Source of the DNA: Candidatus Izemoplasma sp.
GTDB lineage: Bacteria > Bacillota_I > Bacilli_A > Izemoplasmatales > Izemoplasmataceae
Direction of reading: 5' to 3'
Assembly: GCA_021736285.1 (NCBI GenBank)
Contig: JAIPGE010000020.1
Coordinates: 1-13,285 of the forward strand
Length of the DNA: 13,285 bases
Part shown: positions 7,060 to 13,043 of the stretch, one piece after another
Layout: the number at the start of each line of letters is the position of its first letter
How positions within the stretch are numbered: position 1 is the first letter of the stretch
Notes under the pieces: model-generated
What the model was told of the DNA's origin: nothing
What the model saw: only the letters and a program-made list of their open reading frames with translations
The model's database searches: none
Made by a program: the position numbers and the translations under genes

Positions 7060-7435
7060 ACAATTAAAGAAATTCACGAGACGACCAATTCAAATGTCAA
7101 TCTTTTTTGTTCTGTTGTCAATTGCAGGGATTATCGCTTTTTTTCAAACAGGCGCAGAAATATTTTTTCTTATAATGATAGGATTGTTTACGTTTAACAT
7201 TTTTTCTAAACTTAAAATGCATCGACGAATCTCAAACATTGAACAATTAATATTACAAAAGCCAAATCAAGCAATTAAAGAGATTGATGCATTGCTTAAT
7301 GATCTTGAGCGAGATTATAAACATGCCGGAAGGCGGGCAGAAGAAGGCGGAACCGATCATTCAAAACAAAGACGGCTTAAGAAAATGTGGCATCTTTTAG
7401 ATGAAATAAAGTATGTTATTCAAAATCAGTCATAA
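7034..7435 (+). CDS. Small membrane protein of unknown function with a charged C-terminal tail
   Basis: A 133-residue protein with a basic N-terminus (residues 8-18), two closely spaced hydrophobic helices (about 21-37 and 42-58), and a charged, probably helical cytoplasmic tail (60-133) ending in a Trp-His-Leu-Leu-Asp-Glu stretch. The tail might form a coiled coil. I do not recognise the family. AAGGAG (7022-7027) precedes the ATG at good distance. The gene starts 26 bases before the end of the TMEM164-like gene, in another frame, which suggests coupled translation and a shared job or complex in the membrane. Its stop lies in the loop of its terminator. Confidence 0.78.
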   Translation: MKTTDVLFKQLKKFTRRPIQMSIFFVLLSIAGIIAFFQTGAEIFFLIMIGLFTFNIFSKLKMHRRISNIEQLILQKPNQAIKEIDALLNDLERDYKHAGRRAEEGGTDHSKQRRLKKMWHLLDEIKYVIQNQS

Positions 7436-7448
7436 GACTGATTTTTTT
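7422..7448 (+). terminator. Rho-independent terminator
   Basis: A perfect 10-bp stem (7422-7431 with 7436-7445) closes the loop ATAA, which contains the stop codon of the preceding gene (7433-7435). A run of seven T's at 7442-7448 follows. It closes the operon begun at 6283. Confidence 0.92.
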
Positions 7449-7454
7449 CTTGGT

Positions 7455-7482
7455 TTGAAAATAATGTGTTAAGGTGTAAAAT
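7455..7482 (+). promoter_or_regulatory. Putative promoter of the AmmeMemoRadiSam operon
   Basis: TTGAAA (7455-7460) and TAAAAT (7477-7482) are 16 bases apart, each one mismatch from consensus, just after the upstream terminator and before the strong site AAGGAGG at 7489-7495. Confidence 0.55.
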
Positions 7483-7503
7483 ATAAGTAAGGAGGTAAGG
7501 TAT

Positions 7504-8370
7504 GTGGAAGCACTAGTATATAAAAAATTAAAACATAAACAAGTTAAATGTCAAGTCTGTCCACACTACTGTTTGATTGACAAGGATCATAGAGGGGTAT
7601 GTCAGATTCGTTATAATCATCATGGAAAACTTATTGTTGAAAATTATGAGCGTGTTATTGCGACACATATTGATCCAATTGAAAAAAAACCATTATATCA
7701 TTTTTTACCAAAAACAAAAGTTTATTCATTGGCAAGTGTGGGATGTAATATGCGATGTCCATGGTGTCAAAATTATCAAATTTCACAAATCAGTTCAAAG
7801 CGACAACTCAATAAGGGCTCAATTATCAAACCAAAAGACCATATTGATTTTGTCAAACAACAAGGGATACCATCGATTGCTTATACCTATACTGAACCTA
7901 CGATGTATGTGGAATATGCATTAGAAGTTATGAAACTTGCACATCAAGAAAAGATTAATAACATTTGGGTAAGTAATGGGTTTACATCAATTGAAACACT
8001 TGAACTCATTTTACCTTATATAGATGCTGCGAATATTGATTATAAAGGTAATGAGTCAGTCTATAAATCATATTGCTTAGGTCATGAAGCGGAGGTATTA
8101 AACACCATAAAAAAAATGAAAGATCATAATATACATATTGAAATTACAACATTATTAATTCCCGGTATAAATTCAGATTATGAGATGATTGATGAAATGA
8201 TCGATAACATCATTTCAGTTGCTGGAAATGATATCGTCTGGCATATCTCACGATTTTTCCCTGCTTATAAAGAGCAAAACCGTGAAATAACAGCTTATGA
8301 TGATATGGTTCATGCGAAGAAACGTGCCCATGAAAAAGGACTAAAACACGTTTATTTAGGAAATGTTTAG
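7504..8370 (+). CDS. amrS: AmmeMemoRadiSam system radical SAM enzyme (short form)
   Basis: A 288-residue radical SAM enzyme related to pyruvate formate-lyase activating enzymes. The cluster motif is C81-x3-C85-x2-C88 (Cys-Asn-Met-Arg-Cys-Pro-Trp-Cys-Gln-Asn). It would bind [4Fe-4S] and cleave S-adenosylmethionine to a radical. An N-terminal cysteine set (C16, C19, C23, C33), typical of this subfamily, may bind another metal. Tyr-Thr-Glu-Pro-Thr (129-133) is another family mark. Its target is unknown. The start is GTG 7504, eight bases after AAGGAGG (7489-7495); the ATG at 7502 is out of frame. From memory, many relatives continue past Tyr-Leu-Gly-Asn-Val with a cysteine-bearing tail of about 40-50 residues; here the stop follows that Val directly. 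The LigB-AMMECR1 fusion gene follows at once, identifying the system. Confidence 0.92.
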   Translation: MEALVYKKLKHKQVKCQVCPHYCLIDKDHRGVCQIRYNHHGKLIVENYERVIATHIDPIEKKPLYHFLPKTKVYSLASVGCNMRCPWCQNYQISQISSKRQLNKGSIIKPKDHIDFVKQQGIPSIAYTYTEPTMYVEYALEVMKLAHQEKINNIWVSNGFTSIETLELILPYIDAANIDYKGNESVYKSYCLGHEAEVLNTIKKMKDHNIHIEITTLLIPGINSDYEMIDEMIDNIISVAGNDIVWHISRFFPAYKEQNREITAYDDMVHAKKRAHEKGLKHVYLGNV

Positions 8371-8374
8371 GAGG
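8369..8374 (+). promoter_or_regulatory. Ribosome binding site overlapping the amrS stop codon
   Basis: A perfect AGGAGG begins inside the TAG stop of amrS (8368-8370) and lies seven bases before the ATG of the fusion gene. It suggests tight translational linkage of the two AmmeMemoRadiSam genes. Confidence 0.8.
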
Positions 8375-8381
8375 TATATGA

Positions 8382-9776
8382 ATGAGTATTTTAGCAGGAT
8401 ATGTGGTACCACATCCACCAATTATAGTTGATGAAGTTGGACAAGAAAAACGGTTAGAGGCTCAACAAACAATTGATGCTTACCACCAAGTTGCCCAAGA
8501 TATTGCAAAATTGAAACCAGATACAATCATCATTTCAACTCCACACAGCACGCTATATCGTGATTATTTTCATGTATCTCCAGGGTTGAATGCCACAGGT
8601 AATTTGTCTCAGTTTGGAGCAGGTGATGTGTCTTTTGATGTCGATTATAATAGCGATCTTATTAAAGCAATTTCTGATCAAGCACATCACAATAACTTAG
8701 AAATAGGAACGTTAGGCAGTCGACAATCACAGCTTGATCATGGTTCAATGGTGCCACTTTACTTTATCAATCAATATTACAAAGATTATAATATTGTTAG
8801 GATTTCCCCCAGTGGATTTGATTTATTGAAGCATTATGAAATTGGAAAGTTCATACAAGCTTTAATCCCATCTTCACAAAACGTTGTTTGGGTTGCAAGT
8901 GGTGATTTGTCTCACAAACTTAAAGAGACAGGTCCTTATGGATTTGCAAAGGAAGGACCACAGCTTGATCAAGCCATTACAAAAGCACTAAAAAGTGGTC
9001 AGTTTGAGAGATTATTTGATATTTCACCAACCCTTAGAGATAAAGGAGGCGAATGTGGCCTATCTTCTTTTGTAATGATGTCAGGATTTTTAGATGGATA
9101 TCAATTGAAGCATGATTTTCTATCATATGAAGGACCATTTGGTGTGGGATATGCTGTTGCGATGTATCATACCAAACAGAAAGATTCAAGTATTCAGTAT
9201 GATGAACGATATGAAAAGAAAAATCGATCAGAGATGAACACCAAAAAAGAAACAGAAGATCCTTATATCAATCTTGCCAGACAATCTTTAGAATATTTCA
9301 CAAAACACCATAAACAACTGCCTCGACCAGATAATTTACCAAAAGCAATGATTAATACAAAATCGAGTGTTTTTGTTACACTTTTTAAGCATAGTCAATT
9401 ACGTGGTTGTGTAGGTAAAACAAGACCGACACTTGAGTGTGTTGCCGATGAAATTATAGATAGTGCAATTAGCGCTGGCCATCATGATTACCGATTTCCA
9501 AAGATAAAAGAAAAAGAATTGCCATATTTAGAATATAAAGTTGATGTGCTATATCCACCTGAACCCATTACATCAATAGAAGACCTTGATGTAGAACAAT
9601 ATGGATTAATTGTTCGTCAAGGACATAAAAGTGGGTTACTGCTACCTAATTTAGAGGGGATAGATACTGTCGAAGAACAAGTCCGAATAGCAAAACAAAA
9701 AGCAGGAATTAAAGACAATCAAAAAGTTGATTTAGAACGTTTCAAAGTGATTCGTCACGAAGTAAAAGATAAATAA
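8382..9776 (+). CDS. AmmeMemoRadiSam system fusion: LigB/Memo-like domain plus AMMECR1 domain
   Basis: A 464-residue two-domain cytoplasmic protein. Residues 1 to about 265 form a class III extradiol dioxygenase subunit B-like domain, the fold shared with Memo. It opens with Val-Val-Pro-His-Pro-Pro-Ile, and H11, H55, H120 and H178 are candidate metal ligands. A charged linker at about 268-292 leads to an AMMECR1 domain (about 293-462). That domain has its hallmark Leu-Arg-Gly-Cys-Val-Gly at 340-345, Asp-Tyr-Arg-Phe-Pro, and Gly-Leu-Leu-Leu-Pro. The arrangement is the known dioxygenase-like/AMMECR1 fusion, so the A and B parts of the system sit on one chain beside the radical SAM partner. Whether the N-terminal domain is a dioxygenase or only binds metal is unknown. 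No reaction has been assigned to bacterial members as far as I know. Confidence 0.93.
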   Translation: MSILAGYVVPHPPIIVDEVGQEKRLEAQQTIDAYHQVAQDIAKLKPDTIIISTPHSTLYRDYFHVSPGLNATGNLSQFGAGDVSFDVDYNSDLIKAISDQAHHNNLEIGTLGSRQSQLDHGSMVPLYFINQYYKDYNIVRISPSGFDLLKHYEIGKFIQALIPSSQNVVWVASGDLSHKLKETGPYGFAKEGPQLDQAITKALKSGQFERLFDISPTLRDKGGECGLSSFVMMSGFLDGYQLKHDFLSYEGPFGVGYAVAMYHTKQKDSSIQYDERYEKKNRSEMNTKKETEDPYINLARQSLEYFTKHHKQLPRPDNLPKAMINTKSSVFVTLFKHSQLRGCVGKTRPTLECVADEIIDSAISAGHHDYRFPKIKEKELPYLEYKVDVLYPPEPITSIEDLDVEQYGLIVRQGHKSGLLLPNLEGIDTVEEQVRIAKQKAGIKDNQKVDLERFKVIRHEVKDK

Positions 9777-9806
9777 GTTTCTTATTTGTAAAAAAACGTA
9801 TCAATA

Positions 9807-9835
9807 ATGACAAATTTTATCATTTTCGATATGAT
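9807..9835 (+). promoter_or_regulatory. Putative promoter of the BFD-like ferredoxin gene
   Basis: ATGACA (9807-9812) and TATGAT (9830-9835) are 17 bases apart, each one mismatch from consensus. The start codon at 9852 follows closely, so this small gene can be expressed separately from the AmmeMemoRadiSam genes upstream. Confidence 0.55.
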
Positions 9836-9838
9836 AAA
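9816..9838. repeat. Inverted repeat overlapping the promoter, possible operator
   Basis: TTTATCAT (9816-9823) and ATGATAAA (9831-9838) are perfect inverted arms of eight bases separated by TTTCGAT. The repeat covers the spacer and -10 element of the promoter and has no T-tract after it, so an operator fits better than a terminator. The regulator is unknown. Confidence 0.4.
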
Positions 9839-9851
9839 GACAGGTGATTAG

Positions 9852-10043
9852 ATGGCTAAAAAGAATGAACTATGTTCTTGTTTTAAAATAACAAAAAAAG
9901 ATGTTAAAGACCATATTAAAGCAGGTATTACATCGTACAAAGAATTACAAAAACAAACAGATATCGGGACAAAATGTTCATCTTGTAAAAAGAAAACAAA
10001 AAAGAAATTTAAAAAATATCGAAATAAATTAGGCGCAAATTAG
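9852..10043 (+). CDS. BFD-like [2Fe-2S]-binding protein, lysine-rich
   Basis: A 63-residue protein carrying the cysteine spacing of bacterioferritin-associated ferredoxin domains: C8-x-C10, 31 residues, then C42-x2-C45. It should bind a [2Fe-2S] cluster. Gly39-Thr40 just before the second pair and the predicted helices between them fit the fold. It has 19 lysines, nine of them in the 18 residues after the last cysteine, so it is strongly basic. No bacterioferritin gene lies in the window, so iron release from ferritin is not implied. It could serve as an electron carrier or cluster donor, possibly to its AmmeMemoRadiSam neighbours, but that is inference. AGGTGAT (9842-9848) is the ribosome binding site. 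Confidence 0.85.
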   Translation: MAKKNELCSCFKITKKDVKDHIKAGITSYKELQKQTDIGTKCSSCKKKTKKKFKKYRNKLGAN

Positions 10044-10056
10044 CGTCTATTTTGTT
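10026..10056 (+). terminator. Probable rho-independent terminator after the BFD-like gene
   Basis: A seven-base-pair stem with one G-U pair (10030-10036 with 10043-10049) closes the loop AAATTA, which overlaps the TAG stop at 10041-10043. TTTTGTT follows. The stem can extend past one mismatch through AAA/TTT. It is weaker than the other terminators in the window. Confidence 0.55.
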
Positions 10057-10061
10057 ATAAT
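10053..10061 (+). promoter_or_regulatory. Putative extended -10 promoter of ppx-ppk
   Basis: TGTTATAAT is a perfect extended -10 (TG, one base, TATAAT at 10056-10061). No -35 is visible because that region is taken by the terminator stem of the preceding gene. Confidence 0.55.
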
Positions 10062-10081
10062 AAGAGTAAGGGTGTGATAAT

Positions 10082-10993
10082 GTGAAACAAATCGCTATTA
10101 TTGATATTGGTTCAAACACAGTCAGACTGTGTATTTATCAAGTAAGTAAAGGGCTAAAATATGATGTATTACTAAATCATAAAGAAGCTATTAGGTTACG
10201 TAATTATGTCGTTGATAACAACCTTTCCGATGAAGGGATTGAAAAGCTAAGACGGGTATTAAATGTCTTTACTGCAATCATCCATAAGGACGAAATCATG
10301 GAAGCGAATGTTGTCTTTTTCGCGACGCAAACTATTCGGATGATTGATAACCAACAAGAAGTTATAGATGCTATGGAAAAAGAATTTGATATTTCTATTC
10401 AAATATTTTCTGAAGAACAAGAATCATTATTGGGTTTTAAAGGCATGAACACATTCTTAGTCCATGAAGATGAAGGGCTATATGTCGATCTTGGAGGCGG
10501 AAGTACTGAGATAGTGTATTTCAAAGATGATGTGCCAATTGACTACTATTGTTTTGATTTTGGAAGTGTGGTTTTAAGAAGTATTATTGAACATCCGATT
10601 CCGAATGAAGATGAAATTAGTTATTTGCGTTCATACTTATTTCAAAAATTTGAAGAAGTCCCATGGTTGCATGATTTAAAAACACCACTTGTTGTTGTCG
10701 GTGGTAGTTCTCGAAATTTAGTTCGAATTGATAAGTTCATTACAAAACGTGAAGAAGAAACACATGGGTACCGCTTAGGTTATCGTGAAATTAACCGGAT
10801 CCGCCGTATTTTAATGTTGTTGAATTTAGATGAAATTCAAAACATCAAAGGTTTTACACAAAGTCGATCCGATATTATTATTCCTTCTATTTTGGTATTT
10901 GAGATGCTTTATAAATACATTAATGCATCATATTATGTATGTAGTAGAACTGCCTTAAGAGAAGGTGTCTTGGTAGATATGATTGAGGGATAG
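10082..10993 (+). CDS. ppx: Ppx/GppA family exopolyphosphatase
   Basis: A 303-residue cytoplasmic enzyme of the sugar kinase/actin-like ATPase fold that removes terminal phosphates from polyphosphate or hydrolyses pppGpp. Motifs are Asp-Ile-Gly-Ser-Asn-Thr-Val-Arg-Leu (8-16), the catalytic-acid segment Glu-Glu-Gln-Glu-Ser-Leu-Leu-Gly (111-118), Val-Asp-Leu-Gly-Gly-Gly-Ser-Thr-Glu (135-143), and a Gly-Gly-Ser-Ser-Arg-Asn-Leu segment near 207. It is the short form with only the two core domains and lacks the C-terminal extension of the roughly 500-residue E. coli proteins. The start is GTG 10082, as an overlapping ATG at 10080 is out of frame; AAGGGTGTGAT (10068-10078) is the binding site. ppk1 follows after two bases, favouring polyphosphate over pppGpp as its role. 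Confidence 0.9.
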   Translation: MKQIAIIDIGSNTVRLCIYQVSKGLKYDVLLNHKEAIRLRNYVVDNNLSDEGIEKLRRVLNVFTAIIHKDEIMEANVVFFATQTIRMIDNQQEVIDAMEKEFDISIQIFSEEQESLLGFKGMNTFLVHEDEGLYVDLGGGSTEIVYFKDDVPIDYYCFDFGSVVLRSIIEHPIPNEDEISYLRSYLFQKFEEVPWLHDLKTPLVVVGGSSRNLVRIDKFITKREEETHGYRLGYREINRIRRILMLLNLDEIQNIKGFTQSRSDIIIPSILVFEMLYKYINASYYVCSRTALREGVLVDMIEG

Positions 10994-10995
10994 TT

Positions 10996-13011
10996 ATGGA
11001 TAAATTAGAAAAATATACTGGGCGTGAACTCAGTTGGCTACAATTTAATGAACGGGTCTTAGAAGAGTCAGTTGATCCAACAAATCCATTGTTAGAACAA
11101 TTGCGTTTTTTAACGATTTTTTCTTCAAATTTAGATGAGTATTTTATGATTCGAATCTCAGGAATGAAAGGACAAGTTGATTTGGGATTAACAACCCCAG
11201 ATAAAAAAACAGGATTGCTTGCTAAGGAATATCTTAGCAAAATGCTAAAAAAGTCACAAAAACTTGTGGATAGAGAGTACGATATCTATCATGAAAAAAT
11301 AAAAGAGTTAAATACATATATCAATTTTGTGTCTTATCACGATTTAAAAGCTAAGCATAAAGATAAAATGGATCGTTACTTTAAAAACCTTGTGTTTCCC
11401 ATATTAACTCCAATTCGTTTTAGTTCTTATTTGCCCTTTCCGTTACTTCCTAATTTAAGTGTTTACCTCATTTCAAAGTTACAAGACGATAAAGGCAATA
11501 TCCATTACAGTGTCGTGACAGTCCCAAGAAATGTTGAACGCTTTGTTCATGTAAAAAAACAATATTATGTTCTATTAGAAGATATTATTATGCAACATGT
11601 CGATAAATTGTACGAAGGCTTAGATGTTTTAGAAGTCAAACCGTTCCGAATTACGCGGGATTTTGACATTGAATTTGATGATCAGACAGACGATTTTGCC
11701 AAAAGTGTTATGTCTGAATTAAAAAATAGAAAACGTGGCGTAGCTGTTAGATTAGAAATAGCTAATAATACGTCGGATGACATTATAGATTTTTTAAAAT
11801 ATCATTTGAATCTGACCAATCGATTTATCTTTAAAATACCTGGGCCAATCGATTTAACCTTTTTAAATGAAGTCCATGATAAACTGTCGAAAAAAATTAC
11901 TGGTCTTGTTTTTAAATCACATTCTGCAATAGAACCTAAAGCTTTTAAAAACTCATCTTCTATTTTTGATGTCATTCGTAAACGGGATGTATTATTACTT
12001 CATCCCCATCATTCATATGAGCCCGTCATTCGAATGTTAAAAGAAGCCAGTGAAGACACAGATGTGGTCGCAATTAAGCAAACAATATACCGTACAAATA
12101 AAGACTCAAGAATCATGGAGTATCTTGTCAAATCGGCTGAAAGTGGCAAGCAGGTTACTGTATTGTTTGAGTTAAAAGCGCGCTTTGATGAAGAAAACAA
12201 TTTATACTGGGGTAACGTATTAGAACGCGCAGGAGCCCACGTGATTTATGGTGTACCCCACTTAAAAACACATTCTAAAGTATGCTTAGTTGTGAGAAGA
12301 GACCAAACAGGGGTCGAACAATTTGTTCATTTTAGTACAGGAAATTATAATGAAGACAATGCAAAAATATACACTGATGTGTCGTTTTTTACAGCTAAAA
12401 AGTGGATTGGAGAAGATGCATCTAAATTCTTCAACTACATCAGTAGTTACACAAAGAAACCTGAATATAAGAAAATGATGGCTTCACCTGATTCAATCAG
12501 AGAATTATTGTTCTCTTCAATTGATCGCGAAATCGCACATCAAGCAAATGGAAAACAAAGTCATATTATTATAAAAATTAATTCAATAACTGATGTAAAA
12601 ATGATTAATAAATTATATGAGGCGTCTCAAGCAGGCGTAAAAATAGATATGATTGTTAGAGGAATTTGTTGTTTAAATCCACAAGTACCTGGCCTGAGTG
12701 AAAACATTCATGTCATTTCAATAGTTGGACGTTATTTAGAACATATGCGAATCTATTATTTCTATAATGATAATAAACAAGATGTCTATTTGAGTTCAGC
12801 TGATTTAATGACAAGAAATATGGAAAACCGAATTGAACTCGCCCTTCATATCACAGACCGGACAAGTAAAAACCGCGTAATAAAACTACTTAAATTACAA
12901 CTCAAAGATAACGTTAAAGCTCGAGAAAATATCAAAGGTACTTATCATTATGTCAATAATGATAGTCCACAACTCAATTCTCAAATAAAACTTTATAAAG
13001 AACTCCAATAA
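10996..13011 (+). CDS. ppk1: Polyphosphate kinase 1
   Basis: A 671-residue cytoplasmic enzyme that makes inorganic polyphosphate from ATP, reversibly. The N-terminal domain begins Glu-Leu-Ser-Trp-Leu-Gln-Phe-Asn-Glu-Arg-Val and includes Ser-Ser-Asn-Leu-Asp-Glu-Tyr-Phe. The autophosphorylated histidine is H426 in Leu-Lys-Thr-His-Ser-Lys-Val. The second essential histidine is H583 in Leu-Glu-His-Met-Arg-Ile-Tyr-Tyr-Phe. Their 157-residue separation equals that of H435 and H592 in E. coli PPK. The domain order is complete, with a length near the family norm of about 690. It starts two bases after ppx, with GAGGGA (10985-10990) inside the end of ppx as its ribosome binding site, so synthesis and breakdown are co-expressed. 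Its stop codon borders the terminator. Confidence 0.97.
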   Translation: MDKLEKYTGRELSWLQFNERVLEESVDPTNPLLEQLRFLTIFSSNLDEYFMIRISGMKGQVDLGLTTPDKKTGLLAKEYLSKMLKKSQKLVDREYDIYHEKIKELNTYINFVSYHDLKAKHKDKMDRYFKNLVFPILTPIRFSSYLPFPLLPNLSVYLISKLQDDKGNIHYSVVTVPRNVERFVHVKKQYYVLLEDIIMQHVDKLYEGLDVLEVKPFRITRDFDIEFDDQTDDFAKSVMSELKNRKRGVAVRLEIANNTSDDIIDFLKYHLNLTNRFIFKIPGPIDLTFLNEVHDKLSKKITGLVFKSHSAIEPKAFKNSSSIFDVIRKRDVLLLHPHHSYEPVIRMLKEASEDTDVVAIKQTIYRTNKDSRIMEYLVKSAESGKQVTVLFELKARFDEENNLYWGNVLERAGAHVIYGVPHLKTHSKVCLVVRRDQTGVEQFVHFSTGNYNEDNAKIYTDVSFFTAKKWIGEDASKFFNYISSYTKKPEYKKMMASPDSIRELLFSSIDREIAHQANGKQSHIIIKINSITDVKMINKLYEASQAGVKIDMIVRGICCLNPQVPGLSENIHVISIVGRYLEHMRIYYFYNDNKQDVYLSSADLMTRNMENRIELALHITDRTSKNRVIKLLKLQLKDNVKARENIKGTYHYVNNDSPQLNSQIKLYKELQ

Positions 13012-13037
13012 AAAAACCACAGAAATGTGGTTTTTTT
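13010..13037. terminator. Bidirectional terminator between ppk1 and the hydrolase gene
   Basis: A perfect 12-bp stem (13010-13021 with 13026-13037) has a GC core CCACA/TGTGG and a stable GAAA tetraloop. A seven-base A-run on one side and T-run on the other let it work on both strands. Confidence 0.92.
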
Positions 13038-13043
13038 AGGAGG

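Noticed and set aside
7577..7924. Plus-strand open frame inside the radical SAM gene
   Set aside because: An alternative frame of a gene with intact cluster motif; nothing supports translation.
9771..9787. Hairpin AAATAAG-TTT-CTTATTT at the end of the LigB-AMMECR1 gene as a terminator
   Set aside because: The stem is almost all A-T and is followed by GTAAAAAAA, not by T's; no clear terminator could be called between 9777 and 9851.
10920..11240. Minus-strand open frame across the ppx-ppk1 junction
   Set aside because: It lies opposite two firmly identified genes and has no independent features; the same holds for 12009-12200 opposite ppk1 and 5456-5671 opposite the ketopantoate reductase gene.
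13038..13043. AGGAGG on the plus strand after the last terminator, as the start of a plus-strand gene
   Set aside because: No start codon follows at a usable distance, and the region is the C-terminal coding end of the minus-strand hydrolase.
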